DNA of 5,226 nucleotides from NCBI GenBank assembly GCA_028679325.1, contig JAJRBS010000008.1:1-5226 (forward strand), given 5' to 3'. A model generated the notes under the pieces. The model was not told the origin of the DNA and did not search any database. It worked only from the letters and a program-made list of their open reading frames with translations. This document shows positions 1-4,870 of the stretch, piece by piece; position 1 is the stretch's first letter; the number at the start of each line of letters is the position of its first letter. Origin of the DNA: Methanoregulaceae archaeon (GTDB lineage Archaea; Halobacteriota; Methanomicrobia; Methanomicrobiales; Methanospirillaceae). Both the position numbers and the translations under genes were made by a program.

Positions 1-390
1 ACCAAGATAGGTGATCTGTTTCACTGCCTGGACATTGTACTGCCCGCTGACCTTGTTCGCGGTCGAAAGATCGAGGTCCTTGTCATAGGAGATGAATCCC
101 ACCTCGCTGTTCTGGGTGTCCTCCGAATAGACGGTCTGGTAGATTGTTGCACCGGCTTCGTCCGGTTCTATCGGCGGGACCCAGTCTGGTCCCGGAATGC
201 CGGTAATCGGTACTCCCCGGGAAATGGTCAGGTCGACGCTGCTTGCAGCGTTGAAGTTGCCGGCCGCGATCACCGTCGTAGATGTCGTGAGCCCCTGGAC
301 TTCATTGACCTTGGGAATCCCTGGCTCGGCCATGGCCGTGCCAACGACCAGAAGGGTTATGAAAACAAGAATTATTGCGAGTTTTTTCAT
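1..390 (-). CDS. Exported protein of unknown function, N-terminal part (3' end outside window)
   Basis: The reading frame is open for 130 codons from an ATG at 390 to the window edge, so only the N-terminal part is visible. The start is well supported: GGAGGAGG lies 3-6 nt upstream (394-401). Residues 1-21 form a classic Sec signal peptide, with a KK pair, a hydrophobic core rich in I, L and V, and an AMA site predicting cleavage before Glu22. The mature part is polar, with many Thr, Ser, Asp and Val, a Pro/Gly-rich stretch around residues 60-75 (GIPGPDWVPP) and then TVYSEDTQ and ISYDKDLDL. This suggests an extracellular beta-rich domain. No Cys follows the signal, so it is not a typical lipoprotein. 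I do not recognise the family with certainty; the style resembles secreted hypothetical proteins of Methanomicrobiales. It is the first gene after a 222-nt intergenic region rich in inverted repeats, so it probably has its own regulated promoter. Confidence 0.85.
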   Translation of the reverse strand, partial: MKKLAIILVFITLLVVGTAMAEPGIPKVNEVQGLTTSTTVIAAGNFNAASSVDLTISRGVPITGIPGPDWVPPIEPDEAGATIYQTVYSEDTQNSEVGFISYDKDLDLSTANKVSGQYNVQAVKQITYLG

Positions 391-407
391 TTGCCTCCTC
401 CATTTTA

Positions 408-424
408 TGCTGACGTGATCAGCA
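408..424. repeat. Inverted repeat in the predicted leader of the exported-protein gene
   Basis: Perfect 6-bp arms TGCTGA (408-413) and TCAGCA (419-424) are separated by 5 nt. The element lies just upstream of the strong ribosome binding site at 394-401, so in the transcript it could be a small hairpin affecting translation, or in DNA a protein-binding site. Confidence 0.4.
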
Positions 425-464
425 CGATAGATGATAGAATAAAATGGTACTAATAAATCTATCG
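425..464 (-). promoter_or_regulatory. Candidate promoter bracketed by an 8-bp inverted repeat
   Basis: On the minus strand an AT-rich TATA-like stretch, ATTTATTA, lies at 451-458. Counting about 26 nt downstream from its centre puts transcription start near 429, giving a leader of about 39 nt before the ATG at 390. Perfect 8-bp arms CGATAGAT (425-432) and ATCTATCG (457-464) flank it, one over the predicted start and one at the upstream edge of the TATA box. A second AT-rich stretch (437-444, TTTTATTC on the minus strand) is an alternative TATA box. The repeats are seen directly; the promoter assignment is inference. Confidence 0.4.
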
Positions 465-465
465 C

Positions 466-495
466 TAAAAATCAAGCGTTATTTGCGAAAAAGAA
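466..495 (-). terminator. Weak T-run terminator candidate downstream of the flavoprotein gene
   Basis: On the minus strand two T5 runs (488-492, within TTCTTTTTCG, and 466-470, within GATTTTTAG) follow the flavoprotein stop codon by about 120-145 nt. Archaeal transcription often ends at T-rich stretches without a hairpin. The runs are short and fall in an AT-rich region, so the call is weak. Confidence 0.22.
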
Positions 496-500
496 TCAGG

Positions 501-514
501 TTATTGATTATTGA
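501..514. repeat. Tandem 7-mer repeat TTATTGA x2
   Basis: Two adjacent copies of TTATTGA (501-507 and 508-514) lie in the AT-rich intergenic region. They could arise by chance or form part of a regulatory site. Confidence 0.3.
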
Positions 515-546
515 GGTGGGGACACGTGGCACAAATCTCATCCCTG

Positions 547-559
547 CTTATCAGATAAG
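547..559. repeat. 13-nt palindrome CTTATCAGATAAG
   Basis: Perfect 6-bp arms CTTATC and GATAAG flank a single central A. It sits 54 nt past the flavoprotein stop codon and about 155 nt upstream of the exported-protein start codon. The single-base centre does not suit an RNA hairpin with full-length arms, so a dimeric DNA-binding protein site is the more natural reading. That reading is inference. Confidence 0.4.
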
Positions 560-612
560 ATTCGAGTAATTCATGGTCTTTGCCGGGATTTCTACGAACC
601 GGGTTTCACTGT

Positions 613-1848
613 TCATCCCGGACGCCACCGTGCACCGATGCTCCGTGCAGCAATCATTCCGGTGGAGAAGGCGGCCTGAAGGTTATAGCCGCCGGTGTCG
701 CCATCGATATCGAGCACTTCGCCGATACAGTAGAGACGGTGTACCAGCCGTGACTCCATGGTCTTCGGGTCAATCTCAGAGAGCGCCACCCCTCCTCTCG
801 TGACCATCGCCTCCTCGAATCCTCCCAGTCTGAGAACAGGGAGGGGGAATCCCGAGAGATGGGCGATGATCTCCTGCCGGGCCTGTCGGGTGAGCTGGGA
901 GCAGCTCAAGTCCGGAGAGACCCCGGCCAGTTCAATAATGCGTTTCGCGAGACGCTCGGGAAGAGGGAGGTGGGTAAGAATTGTCTTCACCCGGCGTTTT
1001 CCGGATATTGCGAGGGCTTCGGTCACCTGCTTCCGGATCGCCTCAAGATCCCCGCCAGGGAGGAAGGAGACATTCAGCACATCGCCCGGAAGAATGAACC
1101 GGGAAAGGTCGAGAACACCGGGCCCCGAGAGCCCGGTGTGCGTCAGCAGGAGATCGCCGGATACCTTGTGGACCCTCTTTCCGTCACGGAAGAGGGATAT
1201 CGAGATGTTTTCGAACGAGAGCCCGGCGAGATCACCGAGGGGGTAGTCCTGCACGATGACCGGGGTGAGGGCAGGAGAGATCTCTGTCACAGTATGCCCG
1301 AGCTCACGGGCTATGCGATAGCCGTCACCTGTCGATCCTGTGGCGGGATAGGATGCCCCACCGGTGGCGATCACCACGGCATCAGCCCGGCAGCTTGTCA
1401 TCCCAGTCTCGATGAAGAAGCCTTTTTCCTCGCGGATTACCTTTTTTACCGTTTGCCCACAGGTCAGCTGCACACCCCGCCGGTCACATTCTGAAAGAAG
1501 GAGCGAGAGGACATCGGAGGATCGCTTTGTTCGCGGGAAGATCTTCCCCCCGGTTTCTACCGTTAAAGGAAGACCCCGCTCCTCGAAAAAGGCCATGAGG
1601 TCACCGTTGGTGAACTGGCGAAGGGCCGGACGCAGGAACAGACCATGATCGCCGTAATGCGGGAAGAATTCCGCGATATCACCCTCGTGGGTGATGTTGC
1701 ACTGCCCCGAACCGGTTATCAGCAGCTTCCGACCGCAGGAAGAATTCTTCTCGAGCAGCATCACCTCGTGGTCTTTTCCGGCAGCCTGGATTGCGCAGAA
1801 GAGGCCGGCCGGACCTCCACCGATTATCACGACAGCCTGTTGCTCCAC
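613..1848 (-). CDS. HI0933/YhiN-family FAD-dependent flavoprotein (putative NAD(P)/FAD oxidoreductase)
   Basis: The 411-residue protein spans the usual full length of the HI0933/YhiN flavoprotein family, cytosolic FAD-binding proteins whose substrate is not established. Visible marks in order: the Rossmann motif GGGPAG at residues 10-15, with Glu33 placed to bind the FAD ribose; the family signature GRKLLITGSGQCNIT at 39-53; the second dinucleotide motif VIATGGASYPATGSTGDGY at 159-177; LLLTHTGLSGPG in the middle domain; VTRGGVALSEIDP near the C-terminus; and GEVLDIDGDTGGYN at 376-389, which contacts FAD in relatives. The start is GTG with no clear Shine-Dalgarno sequence; an in-frame TAA lies 66 nt upstream with no other start between. 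A GTG at codon 7 is possible but would trim the first beta strand. It lies 66 nt downstream of the methyltransferase gene on the same strand, so co-transcription is plausible. Family is certain; the reaction is unknown. Confidence 0.93.
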   Translation of the reverse strand: MEQQAVVIIGGGPAGLFCAIQAAGKDHEVMLLEKNSSCGRKLLITGSGQCNITHEGDIAEFFPHYGDHGLFLRPALRQFTNGDLMAFFEERGLPLTVETGGKIFPRTKRSSDVLSLLLSECDRRGVQLTCGQTVKKVIREEKGFFIETGMTSCRADAVVIATGGASYPATGSTGDGYRIARELGHTVTEISPALTPVIVQDYPLGDLAGLSFENISISLFRDGKRVHKVSGDLLLTHTGLSGPGVLDLSRFILPGDVLNVSFLPGGDLEAIRKQVTEALAISGKRRVKTILTHLPLPERLAKRIIELAGVSPDLSCSQLTRQARQEIIAHLSGFPLPVLRLGGFEEAMVTRGGVALSEIDPKTMESRLVHRLYCIGEVLDIDGDTGGYNLQAAFSTGMIAARSIGARWRPG

Positions 1849-1914
1849 GGCAGAAGATGGGGCGGAGAGGGGGATAGAAGTAACGACCAGGAACGAAAAT
1901 CCGGGAGAGAGGGA

Positions 1915-2715
1915 TTACCTTGTCCGGCAGAGGTCAAAGACATACCTGTTCACACCTGGAGCGACAGGGCCGCAACTTCCTGCAAAGAGGACATCACAAC
2001 CGTTTGTCGGGAAGCGACGGGCCATATCCCCTGCCTGCCGGTCGTTTTTGAAGGTATAGAAATGGATGATCCCCCCGATCTTCAGACGGGAAACCACCAA
2101 AGGGAGAACGCCGTCGCGTCCATAGGGGGTGGGACAGATCACCCGGTCAAAGGCGGGGTTTAGGCCGGGAAGGATCTCCAGGGCATCGCCTTCGATGACC
2201 CGGACTTGTTTCTCGACCCTGTTCAATTCCAGGTTTTCCTGAAGCCAGTGAATCGCTTCAGGATTCTTCTCAATGGCAGTAATGACCGAACCCTGCGCAG
2301 CGGCCGGAATGACAAAAGGGCCTACACCACAGAAGGGGATAAGGACCAATTCACCCTCGCGAACAGACGAAAAGACCCGCTGCCGTTCAGTGGCCAGCCG
2401 GGGGGAGAAGAAGACGCGGGAGACATCGAGCCTGTAACGGTACCCGAACTCCCGGTGTTCGGTGACCGTCGACGTTCCGATCAGACTCTCAAGACGAGGT
2501 GCCCGGTCATCTCCTTCCCGGCCAGGGAGACGCAAAAGGACGGTCTTCACATTCCGGCGATGGGCCAAGATGGCCAGTGCGATGTCCTGCCGGTAGGGAT
2601 CGCAGGAGGGGGGAATAGAGATGATCGCTATGTTCCCGATGACATCATAACTGGTGGGGATCTCGTGGAGGAGGGAGTCAGGGACCGTCCCTTCCAGGAG
2701 GCGCTTCAGGTTCAT
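1915..2715 (-). CDS. Trm5/TYW2-like class I SAM-dependent methyltransferase, divergent
   Basis: The 266-residue protein aligns by eye with archaeal Trm5 (tRNA m1G37 methyltransferase) and TYW2/Taw2 (aminocarboxypropyl transferase of wyosine synthesis). It shows the family opening IPTSYDVIGNIAII (19-32), HRRNVKTVL (52-60), LDVSRVFFSPRLATERQRV (96-114), the SAM-binding region CGVGPF (129-134), the acidic AIEKNPEA (147-154), ENLELN (160-165), GDA (176-178), DRVI (190-193) and GGIIHFYTF (214-222). It lacks the extra N-terminal domain of longer Trm5 proteins and is close to TYW2 in size. Two positions are unusual. The expected DMFAGVGPF is IPFCGVGPF, losing the Asp. The DRVIMNLP loop reads DRVICPTP, losing the catalytic-site Asn of Trm5 and not matching TYW2 either. 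The fold is confident; the activity is open. Start ATG at 2715 has no clear ribosome binding site, but a TATA-like box lies 36 nt upstream. Confidence 0.85.
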   Translation of the reverse strand: MNLKRLLEGTVPDSLLHEIPTSYDVIGNIAIISIPPSCDPYRQDIALAILAHRRNVKTVLLRLPGREGDDRAPRLESLIGTSTVTEHREFGYRYRLDVSRVFFSPRLATERQRVFSSVREGELVLIPFCGVGPFVIPAAAQGSVITAIEKNPEAIHWLQENLELNRVEKQVRVIEGDALEILPGLNPAFDRVICPTPYGRDGVLPLVVSRLKIGGIIHFYTFKNDRQAGDMARRFPTNGCDVLFAGSCGPVAPGVNRYVFDLCRTR

Positions 2716-2750
2716 TGCCAGGCGGTTTGTTGAGGGGTTTTAGCAGGGCA

Positions 2751-2759
2751 CTATTTATG
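2751..2759 (-). promoter_or_regulatory. TATA box of the Trm5-like gene
   Basis: On the minus strand CATAAATAG lies 36 nt upstream of the ATG. Counting about 26 nt from its centre predicts transcription start near 2729 and a very short leader of about 14 nt, consistent with the missing Shine-Dalgarno sequence. The same 9-mer precedes the acetate-transporter-like gene (3604-3612). Confidence 0.55.
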
Positions 2760-2781
2760 ATTAATGGATTTTCTCCTGTGA

Positions 2782-2802
2782 TGACCGGGGAAAGCCCGGT
2801 TA
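2782..2802. repeat. GC-rich hairpin upstream of the Trm5-like gene
   Basis: Perfect arms ACCGGG (2784-2789) and CCCGGT (2795-2800) flank a GAAAG loop, and the stem extends by a G-T and a T-A pair to 2782-2802. It lies between the promoter of the Trm5-like gene and the signal-peptide remnant. No T-run follows it on either strand, so it is not an obvious terminator. It could be a leader hairpin for the plus-strand remnant or an operator. Confidence 0.4.
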
Positions 2803-2839
2803 TGCCGGACAGGAAACCTTATCAAAAGAGAAGAAAATT

Positions 2840-2937
2840 ATGGGTCTTTCACGATTTTTCCTGTTCCTGCTCGTTGCAGGTTGCTGATGTGTGCTCTTAC
2901 CGCCCTGGCCCAGGCATCGATTGGCAGGGACAGGTGA
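2840..2937 (+). pseudogene. Frameshifted signal-peptide remnant of an exported protein
   Basis: From the ATG at 2840 the plus strand reads MGLSRFFLFLLVAGC and stops at 2885-2887. In another frame, overlapping that stop, it continues LLMCALTALAQASIGRDR and stops at 2935-2937. Joined by a single-base frame correction, the two give a typical Sec signal peptide: Arg near the start, a long hydrophobic core, and an ALA site before QAS. The mature protein is missing, because the sequence then runs into the 3' end of the convergent transporter gene. This looks like the decayed start of an exported-protein gene whose body was deleted. Alternatives are chance (hydrophobic short frames are common) or a sequencing error, although an error alone would not restore a mature domain. 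The ribosome binding site upstream is weak (AGAGAAG). Confidence 0.35.
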
Positions 2938-2945
2938 AAAAATAA
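2935..2945 (-). terminator. T-run terminator of the acetate-transporter-like gene
   Basis: On the minus strand TTATTTTTTCA, with an uninterrupted T6 at 2937-2942, begins about 22 nt after the TAA stop at 2967. A T-rich run without a strong hairpin is the common form of archaeal intrinsic terminator, and the spacing fits. Confidence 0.5.
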
Positions 2946-2966
2946 CGAAGCCTGATATTCCCCGTC

Positions 2967-3560
2967 TTATCCCAGGGGCATGACCTCTCGTCCATATATC
3001 TCGTTTATCAGTGGTCCGAAGGCCGTGTAGATAGCTGAAGCTCCGCTGATAATCCCTACATACCCTGCAATCACTGAGAGTGTGCTGCTGCCGGTTGCCT
3101 GACCCGCGGCGAGCAGGAAGAAGACCAGGGCCAGGGTGCCCAGGACAAACTGGAGTGCCCGTGACATCTTCAGGGATCCGATGAACAGGAAGGCGGTGAA
3201 TACACCCCAGAGTGCCAGGTACGCGGCCATCGCACCCGACCCACCCGTTCCCTCGGCAAGGCCAATCTCGGGAAGGAGCAGGAGGGCTGCAAGGGAGAAC
3301 CAGAACAGCCCGTACGAGCCATATGCCGTTAACCCGTAGGTATTCCCCTTCTTCCATTCCATCAGCCCTGCGGTGAACTGGGCAATGCCGCCGAAGAAGA
3401 TGATCATTCCCAGCATCATCGATCCTGTCTGGATAATTCCTGTATTTGTCAGGCCAAGCAGCAATCCTGGCATTCCATACCCCAAAAGCCCCAGAGCTCC
3501 GGGGCCTCCGGTTATGTCCTTGACATGAACGACGGTACTCTCTCCAATGCTCTGTTTCAT
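2967..3560 (-). CDS. GPR1/FUN34/YaaH-family transporter, probable acetate/succinate permease
   Basis: The 197-residue integral membrane protein has about six hydrophobic segments (roughly 22-42, 47-67, 81-97, 112-130, 135-152, 160-181) and the length typical of the AceTr family. Its members (E. coli SatP/YaaH, a Methanosarcina acetate transporter, yeast Ady2) move acetate or succinate, often with protons. Family marks are GLLGYGM (24-30), FFGGIAQFTAGLMEWKKGNTYG (55-76), GSYGLFWFSL (81-90), AAGQATG (151-157), SAIYTAF (175-181) and the C-terminal NEIYGREVMPLG. The N-terminal signature NPAPLGL is changed to GGPGALGL, so one expected proline-containing turn is altered. In a methanogen that fixes CO2 with H2 or formate, the likely job is uptake of acetate as a carbon source. 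ATG start; a weak AGGT lies 10 nt upstream. The gene is followed by a T-run terminator and preceded by a TATA box with an overlapping palindrome. Confidence 0.9.
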   Translation of the reverse strand: MKQSIGESTVVHVKDITGGPGALGLLGYGMPGLLLGLTNTGIIQTGSMMLGMIIFFGGIAQFTAGLMEWKKGNTYGLTAYGSYGLFWFSLAALLLLPEIGLAEGTGGSGAMAAYLALWGVFTAFLFIGSLKMSRALQFVLGTLALVFFLLAAGQATGSSTLSVIAGYVGIISGASAIYTAFGPLINEIYGREVMPLG

Positions 3561-3580
3561 AAATGTCTCAACCTTTTTTT

Positions 3581-3598
3581 AAGAACAGTGCTGCTCTT
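3581..3598 (-). promoter_or_regulatory. Operator-like palindrome over the predicted transporter transcription start
   Basis: The minus strand reads AAGAGCAGCACTGTTCTT, an 18-nt near-perfect palindrome with 8-bp arms (one mismatched pair) and a 2-nt centre. It begins just downstream of the TATA box at 3604-3612 and ends at the predicted transcription start near 3582. That is where archaeal repressors commonly block RNA polymerase. Seen: sequence and position. Inferred: repressor binding. Confidence 0.45.
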
Positions 3599-3603
3599 GG
3601 TAT

Positions 3604-3612
3604 CTATTTATG
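3604..3612 (-). promoter_or_regulatory. TATA box of the acetate-transporter-like gene
   Basis: CATAAATAG on the minus strand lies 44 nt upstream of the ATG at 3560, predicting transcription start near 3582 and a leader of about 22 nt. It is identical over 9 nt to the box upstream of the Trm5-like gene. Confidence 0.55.
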
Positions 3613-3801
3613 GAAGATCATTTCCTTCTCCCCGCTTTTATCTATGACCCGGAATATACGATTGCCTGCCGGTCTCTGCGGGACGAGATCAATCCTTTTT
3701 TTGCCAATCACAATCAGGGAACCCACCCCTTCGGGTGTGTCCGTATTGAAAACAGGAGTCCTTCTTCGGGAAATCTTGTGGGAACGCCAGACAAGAGCAC
3801 A

Positions 3802-3810
3802 TTCTTTATG
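3802..3810 (+). promoter_or_regulatory. Weak TATA-like box for the MscS gene
   Basis: TTCTTTATG on the plus strand lies about 53 nt upstream of the ATG at 3863, which would place transcription start near 3832 with a leader of about 31 nt. The match to an archaeal TATA box is poor; it is simply the best-placed AT-rich stretch. Confidence 0.22.
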
Positions 3811-3853
3811 ACCCACGCCACCCTTCTTGGATCATTCCAGAAACCGGCAGCAC

Positions 3854-3857
3854 GGAG
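3854..3857 (+). promoter_or_regulatory. Ribosome binding site fixing the MscS start
   Basis: GGAG followed by AGATC lies 5 nt before the ATG at 3863. The in-frame TTG at 3827 has no such site and would add 12 polar residues (DHSRNRQHGEI after the initiator) before the first membrane segment. The ATG is therefore preferred. Confidence 0.75.
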
Positions 3858-3862
3858 AGATC

Positions 3863-4843
3863 ATGAGACGAAATTACATCATCTTCACTTCGCTGATCGT
3901 CCTGACTGTCGTCACCTTCGCCATTGCATATATCCTACCCGGGCTTCTGGAGGGGATCCCTCTCCCGGAAAGAACTCTTCAGCAGCTCTTCTTCACCCTT
4001 CTCGCCATCACCGTCATTTACACCATCTTCATGGCCCTCGAGAGGGCGTTCCGGAAGCAGATCACGGATGAGCGGACGAAGTACACTGCCACAAAAGTCC
4101 TCTCTGTCCTCGAGATCCTCTTCATGCTCATAGCCGTGGCCTCGATATGGGTAAAGGATCCCTCTGGCCTGGTCGTATTCTTCGGTATTGTCGGGGCCGG
4201 TATCGCCATTGCCCTCCAGGACGTGGTCAAGAATTTTGCCGGCAGCGTGATCATCATGCTCACCGGAGTCTATTCTGTCGGCGACCGGGTCCAGATAGAG
4301 AACATGACCGGGGATGTGATCGATATCGGGATGACCGTGACCACCCTGCTCGAGCTCAGAGGCTGGGTTGAGGGAGACCAGGCCACCGGGAGGCTCACCA
4401 TCGTCCCCAACGGGAAGGTCATCAGTAACCCGGTCTACAACTACACCAAAGACCACAGTTTCCTCTGGGACGAGATCGAGTTACTATTACCCTACACGAC
4501 GGACTGGAAGAGGGCGATCGAGATACTTGACGCCATTGCCCGGCAGGAGACCATGGATGCAACATCCATCGCCGAGCAGGAGATAACATTCATCGGGGAG
4601 ATCTACTACCTGCCGGAAAGCGACATCGGGCCGGCGGTGTATGTAACGATCACTGATAAGGGTGTCAACCTCTCGCTCCGGTATGTGACATATGTCAGGG
4701 AACGACGGATCATGCGGGCACGGCTGAACAAGATGATTCTCGATGCATTCTCTAAGGAAAATATCGAGATCTCGTCAGGAACCCAGACGATTGCTATAAT
4801 CGAGAAAAAAGAGGGTGAGGGTTCCCGCCCTCCACATCCCTGA
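3863..4843 (+). CDS. MscS-family mechanosensitive ion channel
   Basis: This 326-residue protein belongs to the small-conductance mechanosensitive channel family, homo-oligomeric membrane pores that open under membrane tension to release solutes during hypo-osmotic shock. Hydrophobic segments lie near 6-29, 41-62 and 79-97, followed by the pore-lining helix at about 103-135: GIVGAGIAIALQDVVKNFAG (108-127) carries the Gly/Ala-rich packing and the conserved Gln-Asp and Asn-Phe-x-Gly positions. The beta domain follows with YSVGDRVQI (137-145), GDVIDIGMTVTTL (150-162) and VPNGKVISNPVYNYT (from 181). Between them is RGWVEGDQATGRL, an insert seen in other archaeal members. The C-terminal alpha/beta domain runs to about 310, ending in a charged, Pro-containing tail. 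The start is ATG at 3863 with GGAG 5 nt upstream. It diverges from the transporter gene and converges on the UPF0114 gene, so it is probably transcribed alone. Ion selectivity cannot be read from sequence. Confidence 0.93.
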   Translation: MRRNYIIFTSLIVLTVVTFAIAYILPGLLEGIPLPERTLQQLFFTLLAITVIYTIFMALERAFRKQITDERTKYTATKVLSVLEILFMLIAVASIWVKDPSGLVVFFGIVGAGIAIALQDVVKNFAGSVIIMLTGVYSVGDRVQIENMTGDVIDIGMTVTTLLELRGWVEGDQATGRLTIVPNGKVISNPVYNYTKDHSFLWDEIELLLPYTTDWKRAIEILDAIARQETMDATSIAEQEITFIGEIYYLPESDIGPAVYVTITDKGVNLSLRYVTYVRERRIMRARLNKMILDAFSKENIEISSGTQTIAIIEKKEGEGSRPPHP

Positions 4844-4847
4844 TCAC

Positions 4848-4864
4848 GTCTGAAGACTTCAGAC
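4848..4864. terminator. Palindrome between convergent genes, possible bidirectional terminator
   Basis: GTCTGAAGACTTCAGAC is a perfect palindrome around a central A; as RNA it can form a 7-bp stem with a 3-nt loop. It fills most of the 27-nt gap between the stop codons of the MscS gene (ends 4843) and the UPF0114 gene (ends 4871), and reads the same from both sides. No T-run follows on either strand, so it may work as an RNA 3'-end hairpin rather than a classic terminator. Confidence 0.45.
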
Positions 4865-4870
4865 CCGTGT

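Larger units (their letters stand above)
3561..3862. other. Divergent intergenic region between transporter and MscS genes
   Basis: These 302 nt separate divergently transcribed genes. The left third holds the TATA box and palindrome of the transporter promoter. The middle holds two T-runs (3573-3580 and around 3696-3702) and a small hairpin, CACCC / GGGTG, with a 4-nt loop at 3724-3737. The right end holds the ribosome binding site of the MscS gene. A 70-codon minus-strand frame (3604-3816, GTG start) crosses the middle. Its third-position base use is not GC-rich like the neighbouring genes, and its stop codon falls inside the transporter TATA box, so I do not call it a gene. Confidence 0.5.

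Noticed and set aside
859..1494. 211-codon plus-strand frame antisense to the flavoprotein gene
   Set aside because: The minus-strand flavoprotein is unmistakable across the same bases; no ribosome binding site or domain supports the antisense frame.
1828..1848. Internal GTG (codon 7) as the real flavoprotein start
   Set aside because: GGAG lies 12 nt upstream of it, which is long, and starting there would shorten the first FAD-binding beta strand to MII; the upstream GTG is preferred though not proven.
1645..2163. 172-codon plus-strand frame antisense to the flavoprotein and methyltransferase genes
   Set aside because: It overlaps two genes with strong family motifs on the other strand, and its translation shows no domain; GC-rich coding DNA commonly gives such open antisense frames.
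2206..2733. 175-codon plus-strand frame antisense to the Trm5-like gene
   Set aside because: It is almost wholly inside the methyltransferase gene and its product is low in hydrophobic pattern and has no motif.
2800..3357. 185-codon minus-strand frame overlapping the transporter gene
   Set aside because: It is a shifted frame of the transporter gene; the real protein has all family motifs in the other frame, and this one is rich in Pro, Arg, Cys and Gly without pattern.
3827..3862. TTG-initiated N-terminal extension of the MscS protein
   Set aside because: The ATG at 3863 has GGAG 5 nt upstream and starts just before the first membrane segment; the extension is polar and has no ribosome binding site.
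3935..4456. 173-codon minus-strand frame antisense to the MscS gene
   Set aside because: A very acidic, His/Asp/Gly-rich translation typical of an antisense shadow of a membrane protein gene.
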